Below are positions 35,878 through 44,556 of a DNA stretch of 64,000 nucleotides, one piece after another. The position numbers and the translations under genes were made by a program. This DNA comes from Spirosoma aureum. GTDB lineage: Bacteria; Bacteroidota; Bacteroidia; Cytophagales; Spirosomataceae. Under the pieces are notes generated by a model that did no database searches, was not told where the DNA came from, and worked only from the letters and a program-made list of their open reading frames with translations. Each line of letters starts with the position of its first letter. The stretch's first letter is position 1. The stretch lies in the NCBI RefSeq assembly GCF_011604685.1, contig NZ_CP050063.1:1324501-1388500 (forward strand), written 5' to 3'.

Positions 35878-37197
35878 CTATCGCATCATTTTATTGAGCT
35901 TGCCCGATGCCTGCATGGTATTCATTTTCTTCATCATCTTGCGCATTTCATCGAACTGCTTCAATAGATTGTTCACCTGCTGAATGTTCGTGCCGCTACC
36001 AGCTGCTATGCGTTTCTTCCGGCTTCCATCAATGATGTCGGGCCGTTGGCGTTCTTTAGGCGTCATGGAGCTAATGATGGCTTCAATGGGCTTGAATGAA
36101 TCGTTATCGATGTCCAGATCCTTGATCATTTTGCCCATTCCCGGAATCATACCAAGCAGATCTTTGACGTTACCCATCTTTTTAATCTGCTGTAGCTGGC
36201 TCAGGAAGTCGTCGAAATCGAACTGATTCTTTCGCATCTTGGCGTTGATGCGTTTCGATTCTTCTTCGTCGAATGCCTGTTGTGCACGCTCCACCAGCGA
36301 TATCACGTCGCCCATACCCAGAATCCGGCTTGCCATCCGGTCAGGGTAAAACACGTCGAGAGCTTCCATTTTCTCGCCCGTGCTAATAAATTTAATCGGC
36401 TTATTGACAACCGTTTTGATCGAAAGCGCTGCTCCGCCCCGAGCGTCACCGTCGAGTTTGGTGAGCACGACGCCGTCGAAGTCAAGCCGGTCGTTGAAGG
36501 TTTTGGCCGTGTTAACCGCATCCTGACCCGTCATCGAATCGACAACGAATAAGGTTTCAGTCGGAGTGATGGCCCGTTTAACGGCCTCAATTTCCTTCAT
36601 CATGGCCTCATCTACGGCCAGACGCCCGGCCGTATCGACGATCACGATTTTTTTGCCGGTCTTACGAGCCTGGATAATTGCATTTTGGGCAATCTGAACG
36701 GCGTTTTTATTTTCTGGCTCTGAATAGACCTCAACCCCGACCTGCTCGCCAAGCACTTTCAGCTGGTCGATAGCTGCCGGGCGATAAATGTCGGCCGCAA
36801 CCAGGAGCACATTACGCCCCTGTCTTTTCAGGTACGACGCCAGTTTGCCGGAAAATGTTGTTTTACCAGACCCTTGTAAACCCGCAATAAGTATCACCGC
36901 CGGATCGCCTTTGACATTGATGCCCTGCGCTTCGCCACCCATCAGCTCGGTCAGCTCTTCCTGTACGATCTTGACGAACAGTTGGCCTGGTTCGACGGAT
37001 ATCAGCACTTTGCGGTCGATCGCCTTGTCGCGGATACGGTCTGTAATGTCTTTCGCAACTTTATAGTTTACGTCAGCGTCGGTAAGCGCCCTACGCACTT
37101 CTTTAATGGTTGCGGCAACGTTAATTTCGGTGATGCGGCCCTGCCCTTTCAGGGTCTTGATAGCCTTATTAAGTTTATCCTGAAGATTCTCGAACAT
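35878..37197 (-). CDS. ffh: Signal recognition particle protein (SRP54)
   Basis: 439 residues. The N domain is followed by the G domain with G1 GLQGSGKTT at 106-114, DTAGR and TKLDGDARGG, and then the Met-rich M domain from about 320 (MGNVKDLLGMIPGMGKMIK; ending MRKMMKKMNTMQASG). It binds 4.5S RNA and signal sequences to deliver nascent membrane proteins to FtsY. Confidence 0.97.
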   Translation of the reverse strand: MFENLQDKLNKAIKTLKGQGRITEINVAATIKEVRRALTDADVNYKVAKDITDRIRDKAIDRKVLISVEPGQLFVKIVQEELTELMGGEAQGINVKGDPAVILIAGLQGSGKTTFSGKLASYLKRQGRNVLLVAADIYRPAAIDQLKVLGEQVGVEVYSEPENKNAVQIAQNAIIQARKTGKKIVIVDTAGRLAVDEAMMKEIEAVKRAITPTETLFVVDSMTGQDAVNTAKTFNDRLDFDGVVLTKLDGDARGGAALSIKTVVNKPIKFISTGEKMEALDVFYPDRMASRILGMGDVISLVERAQQAFDEEESKRINAKMRKNQFDFDDFLSQLQQIKKMGNVKDLLGMIPGMGKMIKDLDIDNDSFKPIEAIISSMTPKERQRPDIIDGSRKKRIAAGSGTNIQQVNNLLKQFDEMRKMMKKMNTMQASGKLNKMMR

Positions 37198-37218
37198 AGT
37201 CTATTACAAACGATAGCA

Positions 37219-37226
37219 CAAAGATA
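37219..37226 (-). promoter_or_regulatory. Candidate TAnnTTTG box for ffh
   Basis: The minus strand reads TATCTTTG, a full consensus match, placing the transcript start about 15 nt before the ffh ATG. Confidence 0.45.
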
Positions 37227-37499
37227 ACAGTTTCCTTCGGGCATTGATTGCTGTAGAGACGTATCGGTTCGACAACGAATTACATTTTTAGCGGTAAGTA
37301 TCCTGCGTTTGCCTGCCTCTTGGACACAAAATATAGTTGAAAACGTACTTCTCATTCGGCGTACCGAAAAATCTGTTCTTTCTAACCTTTTAGGAACAAT
37401 ATAATATTTGGCATTATAGTTGATAGGATGAAAACATAACGAGTTTATTTATTACTACTTAAATCCAAAAATATGGGGTGATTGTACTAATCTAGTTGT

Positions 37500-37507
37500 T
37501 ATATTTG
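37500..37507 (+). promoter_or_regulatory. Candidate TAnnTTTG box for the small exported protein
   Basis: TATATTTG, a full consensus match, about 67 bp before ATG 37574. TTG at 37482-37484 could be part of the -33 element although the spacing of 15 bp is short. Confidence 0.45.
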
Positions 37508-37573
37508 TAACAATGCGTCATGCGTGCATAGGTTGCTGATACGACACCGGAGTAACTTTTACTAAACAACCTC

Positions 37574-37930
37574 ATGAGAACTAATTTAATCAGAAAAGTA
37601 ACAGGCTGCGTATCCATTACATTAGTAGCTGCCAGTCCGTTCGTAACGACTTTTGCTAGTTCGGCTCCCTTGCAGGGAGGGCTGATAGCGAGCGCGAAGA
37701 CTACCACCGAAACGGCACCTTCCCGCGATAAAGCTGAGTCGGAGAAAATGGCCAAAGCACCTGTCCTGATACGCAAGGCCCCTGCTAAAACGGAAACGAC
37801 ACCTACTACTGCCGCTACTACGAACCCTAAAGAACAGAAAACGCACGATAAAAAGACGATCAGCCGCTGCTGGAAACGGTTGATGACAATGGTCCGTGAG
37901 GTGAGCCACGCTCATCAGACAAAGAAATAA
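37574..37930 (+). CDS. Small exported basic Thr/Lys-rich protein, unknown
   Basis: 118 residues: signal peptide NLIRKVTGCVSITLVAAS, then a low-complexity region rich in Thr, Ala, Lys and Pro (KAPAKTETTPTTAATT), ending in a basic helix ISRCWKRLMTMVREV. No homologue recognised. A full promoter box upstream and a strong terminator downstream show a compact single-gene unit, which supports that it is real. Confidence 0.65.
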   Translation: MRTNLIRKVTGCVSITLVAASPFVTTFASSAPLQGGLIASAKTTTETAPSRDKAESEKMAKAPVLIRKAPAKTETTPTTAATTNPKEQKTHDKKTISRCWKRLMTMVREVSHAHQTKK

Positions 37931-37947
37931 AACACCCTTATCCCCAA

Positions 37948-37992
37948 CCAAAAATGCCCCCAAGCTTTTCAGGAGCTTGGGGGCATTTTTGG
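37948..37992 (+). terminator. Rho-independent terminator of the small exported protein gene
   Basis: CCAAAAATGCCCCCAAGCT (37948-37966) pairs perfectly with 37974-37992, loop 7 nt, T run in the right arm. 18 bp past the stop. Confidence 0.9.
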
Positions 37993-38156
37993 TTTATTCT
38001 ATTCGTTATCGACCTTACTTTTAATCAATATATTATACTATACGAAGATAGTATTGACTGAAAATAATTCCTCTTATCTAGAAAATCAAATAAGTAGAAT
38101 AAGTTTGTTTTAATGTTATGTAGGTACATTTAACTCTGTAGTAACATAAGCGCTCC

Positions 38157-38164
38157 TAATTTTG
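38157..38164 (+). promoter_or_regulatory. Candidate TAnnTTTG box for the susCD operon
   Basis: TAATTTTG, full consensus match, about 105 bp before ATG 38270. The usual -33 TTTG/TTG is not clear. Confidence 0.4.
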
Positions 38165-38269
38165 CGCCACTAAAGAGATTATAATGGCTGTCTCTGAGGG
38201 GTCGAGGCTCATACAGTTCGGGCTTCTCAGGACATTAATACTTCTTTCATTTTCTAACAACTCACAATT

Positions 38270-41200
38270 ATGAAGAGAGATGTACCTCTAAGACGGGTTG
38301 TGCTACAGACCAGTAGGATACCTCGTGCGCAGTTTGCAGCCTCACTACTTTTCTGGGGATTATCTGTAGCCAGCAACGGATATGCAACAGGCACTACGCT
38401 GACGGACGAACTGTCCGAAATGCGGCATTTACCAACTGCCCTTGCCGATCAGGTAGTAACGGGCACAGTTTCCGACGAAAAAGGCGATCCCCTGCCAGGA
38501 GTGAGCATTGTGGTAAAAGGCCAGCAGCGCGGAACCAATAGCGACACGAAAGGGCAATACCGTATCACCGTTCCCGACGGGTCGGCCACATTGGTTTTTT
38601 CCTTTGTCGGCTATCTGCCGCAGGAACTGGTCGTTGGCAATCAAACGGTCTTAAGCGTTACCCTGAAAACCGATACTAAATCACTGGAAGAGGTTGTTGT
38701 GGTTGGTTATGGTACGCAGAAGAAAATTAATCTGACTGGCGCTGTTGATCAGGTAACTAGTGAGGTACTCGAAAACCGATCGCTTCCTAACCTCTCCCAG
38801 GGTTTGCAGGGTACAATTCCGAACCTGAACTTAACCATGGGTGATGGTAAGCCAACTCAGTCGCCTTCGTATAACATCAGAGGAACTACTTCGATAGGGC
38901 AAGGTGGAAATGCGCTTGTATTGATCGATGGTGTAGAAGGCGATCCCAGCCGACTCAATCCCAACGATGTCGCAACGGTTTCGGTCCTGAAGGACGCGGC
39001 TTCGGCGGCTATTTACGGGGCCAGAGGAGCGTTTGGTGTGGTGCTGATCACAACGAAGAATCCGACAAAAGATCGAACCAGCATAACGTATTCGGTTAAT
39101 CACTCCATCAAAAGCCCAACCACCGTTCCGAAGTTTGTAACGAATGGCTATCAGTTTGCCAAGATGTTCAACGAAGGCTGGACAGCCTGGAACGATTATT
39201 CGCAGACACCCCAGAATATCAACAAAACGGTTCGGTTCTCGCCCGCGTATCTGACGGAGCTGGAACGCCGGAATAACGATCCAAGCTTACCAAAAACAGT
39301 TGTCGATCCGACTTCCGGTGAGTATGTCTATTACGAAAATACGGATTGGTATGGCGAACTGTATAAAAACACGACCAGCGCTACTGAACACAATCTGTCG
39401 TTTTCGGGAAGTAGCGGAAAGGCCGACTTTTATGTAACGGGCCGCTATTACTCACAGGATGGCCTGTTTCGGTACAATTCCGACGATTACAAGATTCTGA
39501 GCCTGCGGGCAAAAGGGTCGATCCAGCTCTATCCGTGGCTCAAGATTTCGAATAATGCCGACTTCTCGTCCATGAAGTACCATAATCCGCTGAACGTTGG
39601 TGAAGGCGGTGGTATCTGGCGTAACATTGCCGATGAAGGTCATATGGTTGCCCCGATGTTTAACCCCGATGGAACCCTTACGTATTCGGCGGCTTACACC
39701 GTTGGCGATTTCTGGTATGGCAAAAATGGGATCAACATGGACCGGCGTGTGTTCCGGAACACGGCTGATTTTGCTACTCAGTTCTTCGATGACAAATTCC
39801 GGGTGAAAGGGAATTTTACGTTCCAGACGACTGACAACAACGAATACCGTACGCGTGTGCCGGTTCCCTATAGCCGCAAACCGGGCGTTATCGAATATGT
39901 TGGCACGAATTACAACGACCTTCAGAATTTATACCGGCAAACACTCTATACGGCTACCAACCTCTATGCCGAATATGAGCCCCGATTCAGTCCGAGCCAT
40001 TACGTAAAGATATTGGCCGGTTATAACTACGAGAACTCGAATTACCGACGGCTGGAAGTTGTACGGAATGGCCTTATTTACGAGAACGCTCAGGACATCA
40101 ACCTGGCGCTGGGTCAGTCGATCACGACAGGTGGTGGTATGGAAACATGGGCTATTTTGGGTGGCTTTTATCGATTAAACTACGGATTTAAAGATCGATA
40201 TCTGCTTGAGTTGAATGGCCGGTATGATGGTTCGTCCAAATTTCCAACCAGCGAACGATATGCATTCTTTCCGTCGGTTTCGGCCGGCTGGCGCGTATCG
40301 AATGAACCGTTCTGGAAAGTTTCGCCGAAGCTCTTTACTGACCTCAAAATTAGAGCTTCCTATGGTTCTCTGGGGAATGGAAGTATTGGCTCCTACGCTT
40401 TCCAGGAACAATTTTCGATTGCTCAATCGAGTGCCGTGCTGAATGGCGTTAAGCCGCAGTATACAAAGCAGCCTAGTGTAATTCCAAATGGACTTACCTG
40501 GGAAACATCGACGACCTCTGATTTAGGGATCGACCTCGGTATGCTGAATAACCGACTGACCTTCACGGGGGATGCCTACATTCGGAAAACAACCGGCATG
40601 TTCACCGTGGGTATGACGCTGCCTGCTGTATTTGGAACTGACGTACCGAAGGGTAACTATGCTGATCTCACGACCAAAGGATGGGAAGCGGTGCTTACCT
40701 GGCGTGATAAGCTCTCGGTTGCCAGCAAGCCATTTAACTATGAAGTTCGACTAACTATGTCTGACTATCAGGCTACTATCGACCAGTTCAATAATCCAAA
40801 CAGGCGATTGACGGATTATTACGCTGGTCAGAAAGTGGGAGAGATCTGGGGATACGAAACGGCCGGTTTTTATACATCCGAAGAAGACGTTAAAAATTCA
40901 CCTAAACAAACGCTGTTTAAAGCCTCAAACACAGGACAGTGGTTGCCGGGCGATATTAAATTCCGTGACCTGAATGGCGATGGCGTCATTAACAATGGCG
41001 ACAATACAGTAGACAGCCCCGGCGACCGGCGGATTATCGGTAACTCGACTCCACGCTATACGTATGGCGTTATGCTGGGTGCCGACTGGAATAACTTTTT
41101 CATCTCGGCGTTTTTCCAGGGCGTCGGCAAACAGGATTGGTGGCCGGGTTCGGAAGCGGGTATCTTCTGGGGGCAGTATAATCGTCCTTACAACAAACTA

Positions 41201-41617
41201 CCGGAGTGGCAACTGGGCAACATCTGGTCGGCCGATAACCCGAATGCCTATCTGCCCCGGTATCGTGGCTATGTGGCTCAGAACAGCGCTGGTGAATTGT
41301 ATCAGCAGCAAACGAAATACCTTCAGAACGCTGCATACCTGCGGATGAAGAACATTCAGATTGGCTACAACCTGCCGCGTTTGCTGATCCGGAAAGTGGG
41401 TATGAATAGCGCCCGGATCTTTGTTTCGGGCGAAAATCTCCTGACCTGGTCTCCGCTCTACAAGATTACAAAAGATCTGGATATCGAGAATATTGGCCGA
41501 TCCGATGCTGTGCTGAACCCGCCCTCTAACAGCGATCCGAATAGTAATAGCAGCGGTAACGGGAACAACTACCCGATTCTGAAAAGCTTCACACTGGGGT
41601 TGTCGGCTACATTCTGA
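38270..41617 (+). CDS. SusC/RagA family TonB-linked outer-membrane transporter
   Basis: 1115 residues. After a long N-terminal leader (signal segment FAASLLFWGLSVAS), a carboxypeptidase-regulatory-like domain lies near residues 60-130 (GTVSDEKGDPLPGVSIVV). The EEVVVVGYGTQKKINLTGAV region leads into the TonB plug with the RGTTSIGQG and DGVEGDPSRLNPNDV blocks, then a 22-strand barrel that ends ILKSFTLGLSATF. With SusD it forms a lidded TonB-driven transporter for large oligomers. It is followed by susD (58-bp gap) and an EEP-family enzyme. Confidence 0.95.
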   Translation: MKRDVPLRRVVLQTSRIPRAQFAASLLFWGLSVASNGYATGTTLTDELSEMRHLPTALADQVVTGTVSDEKGDPLPGVSIVVKGQQRGTNSDTKGQYRITVPDGSATLVFSFVGYLPQELVVGNQTVLSVTLKTDTKSLEEVVVVGYGTQKKINLTGAVDQVTSEVLENRSLPNLSQGLQGTIPNLNLTMGDGKPTQSPSYNIRGTTSIGQGGNALVLIDGVEGDPSRLNPNDVATVSVLKDAASAAIYGARGAFGVVLITTKNPTKDRTSITYSVNHSIKSPTTVPKFVTNGYQFAKMFNEGWTAWNDYSQTPQNINKTVRFSPAYLTELERRNNDPSLPKTVVDPTSGEYVYYENTDWYGELYKNTTSATEHNLSFSGSSGKADFYVTGRYYSQDGLFRYNSDDYKILSLRAKGSIQLYPWLKISNNADFSSMKYHNPLNVGEGGGIWRNIADEGHMVAPMFNPDGTLTYSAAYTVGDFWYGKNGINMDRRVFRNTADFATQFFDDKFRVKGNFTFQTTDNNEYRTRVPVPYSRKPGVIEYVGTNYNDLQNLYRQTLYTATNLYAEYEPRFSPSHYVKILAGYNYENSNYRRLEVVRNGLIYENAQDINLALGQSITTGGGMETWAILGGFYRLNYGFKDRYLLELNGRYDGSSKFPTSERYAFFPSVSAGWRVSNEPFWKVSPKLFTDLKIRASYGSLGNGSIGSYAFQEQFSIAQSSAVLNGVKPQYTKQPSVIPNGLTWETSTTSDLGIDLGMLNNRLTFTGDAYIRKTTGMFTVGMTLPAVFGTDVPKGNYADLTTKGWEAVLTWRDKLSVASKPFNYEVRLTMSDYQATIDQFNNPNRRLTDYYAGQKVGEIWGYETAGFYTSEEDVKNSPKQTLFKASNTGQWLPGDIKFRDLNGDGVINNGDNTVDSPGDRRIIGNSTPRYTYGVMLGADWNNFFISAFFQGVGKQDWWPGSEAGIFWGQYNRPYNKLPEWQLGNIWSADNPNAYLPRYRGYVAQNSAGELYQQQTKYLQNAAYLRMKNIQIGYNLPRLLIRKVGMNSARIFVSGENLLTWSPLYKITKDLDIENIGRSDAVLNPPSNSDPNSNSSGNGNNYPILKSFTLGLSATF

Positions 41618-41675
41618 TCCGTCAGACAAAACTGCGTAGTGGTATCGATTCGATAAACTTTGACATCTTCAAAAA

Positions 41676-43472
41676 ATGAAATCATATTATAGTTTACTTT
41701 TTCTGGCCGGGTTTTTCCTGGTAGGATGCAGCGAACTGGAGCAAGTTCCGGAATCGACGGCCTCAAAGGCTGCCGTATTTGGTAGCGAAAAAGGACTGGA
41801 ATTATACGCCAATTCATTTTATACGCCGTTGACTGGTCCTGACTTTAGTATTCTTCCAACGGCCAACAGCATCATTCGGGCCGATGAAATGGCTGATTAT
41901 TCGGCTCGTACACAGGTGCCTGATTTTCTGCGTGAAGGCGCTTATGGACCCCGGCAAAGCTCCGGCTGGGATTGGCGTGCTTTACGGAACATCAATTATT
42001 TCATTGCCAATGTACCAAACCCCGCTATTGCGCCGGACGTACAGCGGCATTACATCGGATTAGCCCGGTTCTTTAGAGCCTTGTTTTATTTCGATAAAGT
42101 AAAGCGTTTTGGTGATGTTCCCTGGATTAACAAACCCCAGGATATCAGCGACCCGACGTTGTATAACGGTCGCGATTCGCGCGCGATGGTCATGGATTCG
42201 GTTTTGGCCGATCTGGATTTTGCCACGCAGAACATACGGACCACAAGCGATAACTCCCGTAGCCTGATCACGAAATCAGTTGCGTATGGCTTCAAATCGA
42301 GGGTGTGTCTGTTCGAAGGAACATTCCGGAAATACCGTACTAGCTATAACCTGGGCAGCACGGCCGATAAGTGGCTGAATGAAGCGGTCAATGCGGCCGA
42401 CAAAGTCATTAAAGAAGGTGGTTTCAGTCTGAATGAAGCAGGTGGAACGGATAAATCGTATCGGCAACTGTTTATCAATAAAACACCAGTTGCGAATGAG
42501 ATCATGCTGTCGGCGGTGGTTGATGCCACGTTGAGTGTTTATAACGATGCCAACTGGTGGTGGACGAGCGCGACTTATGGCTCACGCGTGAGCCTGATCC
42601 GGACGTTCGTTAATACCTATCTGAACATTGATGGAACCCCTTTTACGGATAAACCAGGTTATCAGACCATGACATTCATGGACGAAGTGAAGAACCGCGA
42701 TAAACGGTTGCAACAAACCATTCGTATGGGCAACTATACCCGGATCAATGGAGGAGCCGTTGAGCCGGGGCCACCCGTTTTCTCCTATACCTACACGGGT
42801 TACATGCCCATTAAGTGGTCGCTGGATGATACCTACTATGATGGTGGCACCCGTAACGATAATTCCATTTCCATCATGCGGTACGCCGAAATTCTGCTGA
42901 ACTATGCCGAAGCGAAAACGGAACTCGGTACGCTTACGAATGATGATTGGGCAAAAACGGTTGGCGCACTCCGGAAACGGGCTGGTATAACAAGCGGCTT
43001 AACGACCAAACCTGCAGTGGTTGATCCCTATTTGAAGGCTAACTATTTCCCGGATATCGCTGATCCTGTGCTGCTTGAAGTTCGGCGGGAGCGGGGCATT
43101 GAGTTAGCGCTGGAGGGGTTCCGTTTTTACGATATTGTCCGTTGGAATCGCGGGCCGTTAATGGATCAGGTATGGAATGGATTTTACGTACCGGCCCTCG
43201 ACAAGCCACTCGACCTGAACGAAGATGGTAAAAACGATGTGGTTTTCTACAAAACAAAACCAGCCACTCAACTGCCAGGTGTTACCTACGTTAACGTCGC
43301 TGAAACCGTGAACGGCGTAGCGAATCCACAGCGGTTGAAAAACGATACATCTGGCGAATTGACATGGCTGAGCAATATTCCAAGAAAATGGGATGAGAAA
43401 TATTATCTCTACCCAATTCCGGAAAACGATCGGTTATTGAATCCTAAGATTGGGCAGAATCCAGGCTGGTAA
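41676..43472 (+). CDS. SusD/RagB family nutrient-binding lipoprotein
   Basis: 598 residues. Lipobox in FFLVGCSELE with Cys18. The TPR-like fold features GLARFFRALFYFDKVKRFGDVPW and LALEGFRFYDIVRWNR are the family hallmarks. It is the surface lid of the SusCD transporter and binds the ligand. Encoded directly after susC. Confidence 0.95.
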   Translation: MKSYYSLLFLAGFFLVGCSELEQVPESTASKAAVFGSEKGLELYANSFYTPLTGPDFSILPTANSIIRADEMADYSARTQVPDFLREGAYGPRQSSGWDWRALRNINYFIANVPNPAIAPDVQRHYIGLARFFRALFYFDKVKRFGDVPWINKPQDISDPTLYNGRDSRAMVMDSVLADLDFATQNIRTTSDNSRSLITKSVAYGFKSRVCLFEGTFRKYRTSYNLGSTADKWLNEAVNAADKVIKEGGFSLNEAGGTDKSYRQLFINKTPVANEIMLSAVVDATLSVYNDANWWWTSATYGSRVSLIRTFVNTYLNIDGTPFTDKPGYQTMTFMDEVKNRDKRLQQTIRMGNYTRINGGAVEPGPPVFSYTYTGYMPIKWSLDDTYYDGGTRNDNSISIMRYAEILLNYAEAKTELGTLTNDDWAKTVGALRKRAGITSGLTTKPAVVDPYLKANYFPDIADPVLLEVRRERGIELALEGFRFYDIVRWNRGPLMDQVWNGFYVPALDKPLDLNEDGKNDVVFYKTKPATQLPGVTYVNVAETVNGVANPQRLKNDTSGELTWLSNIPRKWDEKYYLYPIPENDRLLNPKIGQNPGW

Positions 43473-43476
43473 CCAG

Positions 43477-43509
43477 TTGACCCAAATGGCGAAATACCGT
43501 TTGGGTCAA
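43477..43509 (+). repeat. Short inverted repeat between susD and the EEP gene
   Basis: TTGACCCAAA (43477-43486) pairs perfectly with TTTGGGTCAA (43500-43509), 4 bp past the susD stop. No long T run follows, so it may attenuate or stabilise rather than end the operon transcript. Confidence 0.65.
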
Positions 43510-43576
43510 AATCATCGCTCAGGTAGAAATAAACCGGTTCTCTCTTCACATAGCAAGTCTATAAAACCAATATAAA

Positions 43577-44419
43577 ATGCGCGTACTCTTTTTTCTCTTA
43601 TTGGGTGGTATTTTGACTACACAAGGATCGTTTGCCCAGCAGTCTGATTTCATTAACGTTGCTACGTATAACCTGCGCTACAACAACAAAGGCGACGGTG
43701 TAAACGCATGGCCGAACCGGAAGGAAAATGTAAAAGCCTTAATTCAATTCCATGAATTTGATATTTTCGGGACGCAGGAAGGTTTGCGCGACCAATTGAA
43801 TGGCATCGCCGAACTAAACGATTATGCTTTTTTTGGAGCAGGTCGCGATGACGGTAAGGAAGCGGGCGAACACTCGGCCATATTTTACCGGAAAGATCGG
43901 TTTAAAATAGGCCAATCGGGAAATTTCTGGTTGAGCGAAAACCCCGATAAACCGGGCAAAGGCTGGGATGCCACCTGTTGCAATCGAATCTGTTCCTGGG
44001 CTAAGTTTACCGACCTGAAAACGAAGAAGACCTTTTTCTTCTTCAGCGTTCATTTCGATCATCAGGGGGTTGAAGCACGTCGGCAATCAGGTAAGCTTAT
44101 GGTCGCTAAAATTAAGGAGATCGCTAAAAATGACCCGGTTATTCTGGTCGGTGATTTGAATTCTACGCCCGAAACCGAACAGGTTCAAACGCTTCAAACA
44201 TTGCTGAGCGATGCCCATAACGTTACGGCTCAGCCGCCCTATGGTCCGGAAGGCACCTTCAATAGCTTTAAGTTCGACGCGCCGATGGATAAACGAATCG
44301 ACTATATTTTTGTTAGCAAGCAGTTTACGGTATTGAAATATGGTGTTTTAACCGATGCCAAAGAGCAACGTTATCCGTCAGACCATCAGCCGGTAGTCGC
44401 CAAGGTTGTGCTTAAATAA
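43577..44419 (+). CDS. Exported endonuclease/exonuclease/phosphatase (EEP) family hydrolase
   Basis: 280 residues with signal peptide MRVLFFLLLGGILTTQGSFAQ. EEP-fold catalytic elements: ATYNLRYNN, Glu in GTQEGLRDQL, VHFDHQG, VGDLNSTPE and the final PSDHQPVVAKV (Asp-His). These metal-dependent phosphodiesterases include sphingomyelinases, DNase-like and inositol-phosphate enzymes. It is downstream of susCD in the same direction, so it likely processes the imported ligand in the periplasm. Confidence 0.88.
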   Translation: MRVLFFLLLGGILTTQGSFAQQSDFINVATYNLRYNNKGDGVNAWPNRKENVKALIQFHEFDIFGTQEGLRDQLNGIAELNDYAFFGAGRDDGKEAGEHSAIFYRKDRFKIGQSGNFWLSENPDKPGKGWDATCCNRICSWAKFTDLKTKKTFFFFSVHFDHQGVEARRQSGKLMVAKIKEIAKNDPVILVGDLNSTPETEQVQTLQTLLSDAHNVTAQPPYGPEGTFNSFKFDAPMDKRIDYIFVSKQFTVLKYGVLTDAKEQRYPSDHQPVVAKVVLK

Positions 44420-44433
44420 TTCTGAGTGTTATT

Positions 44434-44469
44434 AACTGATCGCTGATGGTCAACCATCAGCGATCAGTT
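44434..44469. terminator. 17-bp hairpin terminator after the EEP gene
   Basis: Arm 44434-44450 (AACTGATCGCTGATGGT) pairs perfectly with 44453-44469 across a 2-nt loop; a T run (GCTTTTTAG) follows. 14 bp past the EEP stop. Confidence 0.85.
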
Positions 44470-44497
44470 GCTTTTTAGCGATGTATAACCTCTATAA

Positions 44498-44540
44498 AAT
44501 GAAACATCCCGAAAGCGTTGAGCTTCCGGGATGTTTCATT
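44498..44540. terminator. Terminator after the M20 amidohydrolase gene (minus)
   Basis: Arm 44498-44516 (AATGAAACATCCCGAAAGC) pairs with 44522-44540 with one mismatch. On the minus strand it lies 17 bp past the M20 stop codon. Together with the previous hairpin it separates two convergent units. Confidence 0.8.
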
Positions 44541-44556
44541 CCAGATCTAGTCAGGT

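Larger units (their letters stand above)
37198..37573. other. 376-bp gap upstream of ffh and the small exported protein
   Basis: A divergent promoter region. It holds the candidate boxes at 37219-37226 (minus) and 37500-37507 (plus). Between them I see no ORF or hairpin of note. Confidence 0.5.
37931..38269. other. 339-bp gap: terminator and susC leader
   Basis: It contains the terminator at 37948-37992 and a TAATTTTG box at 38157-38164, leaving a susC leader of roughly 100 nt. No sigma or anti-sigma gene is present here. Confidence 0.5.

Noticed and set aside
37240..37275. TGTAGAGACG segment as half of a known dispersed repeat
   Set aside because: No paired second arm is present nearby, so it cannot be told from chance.
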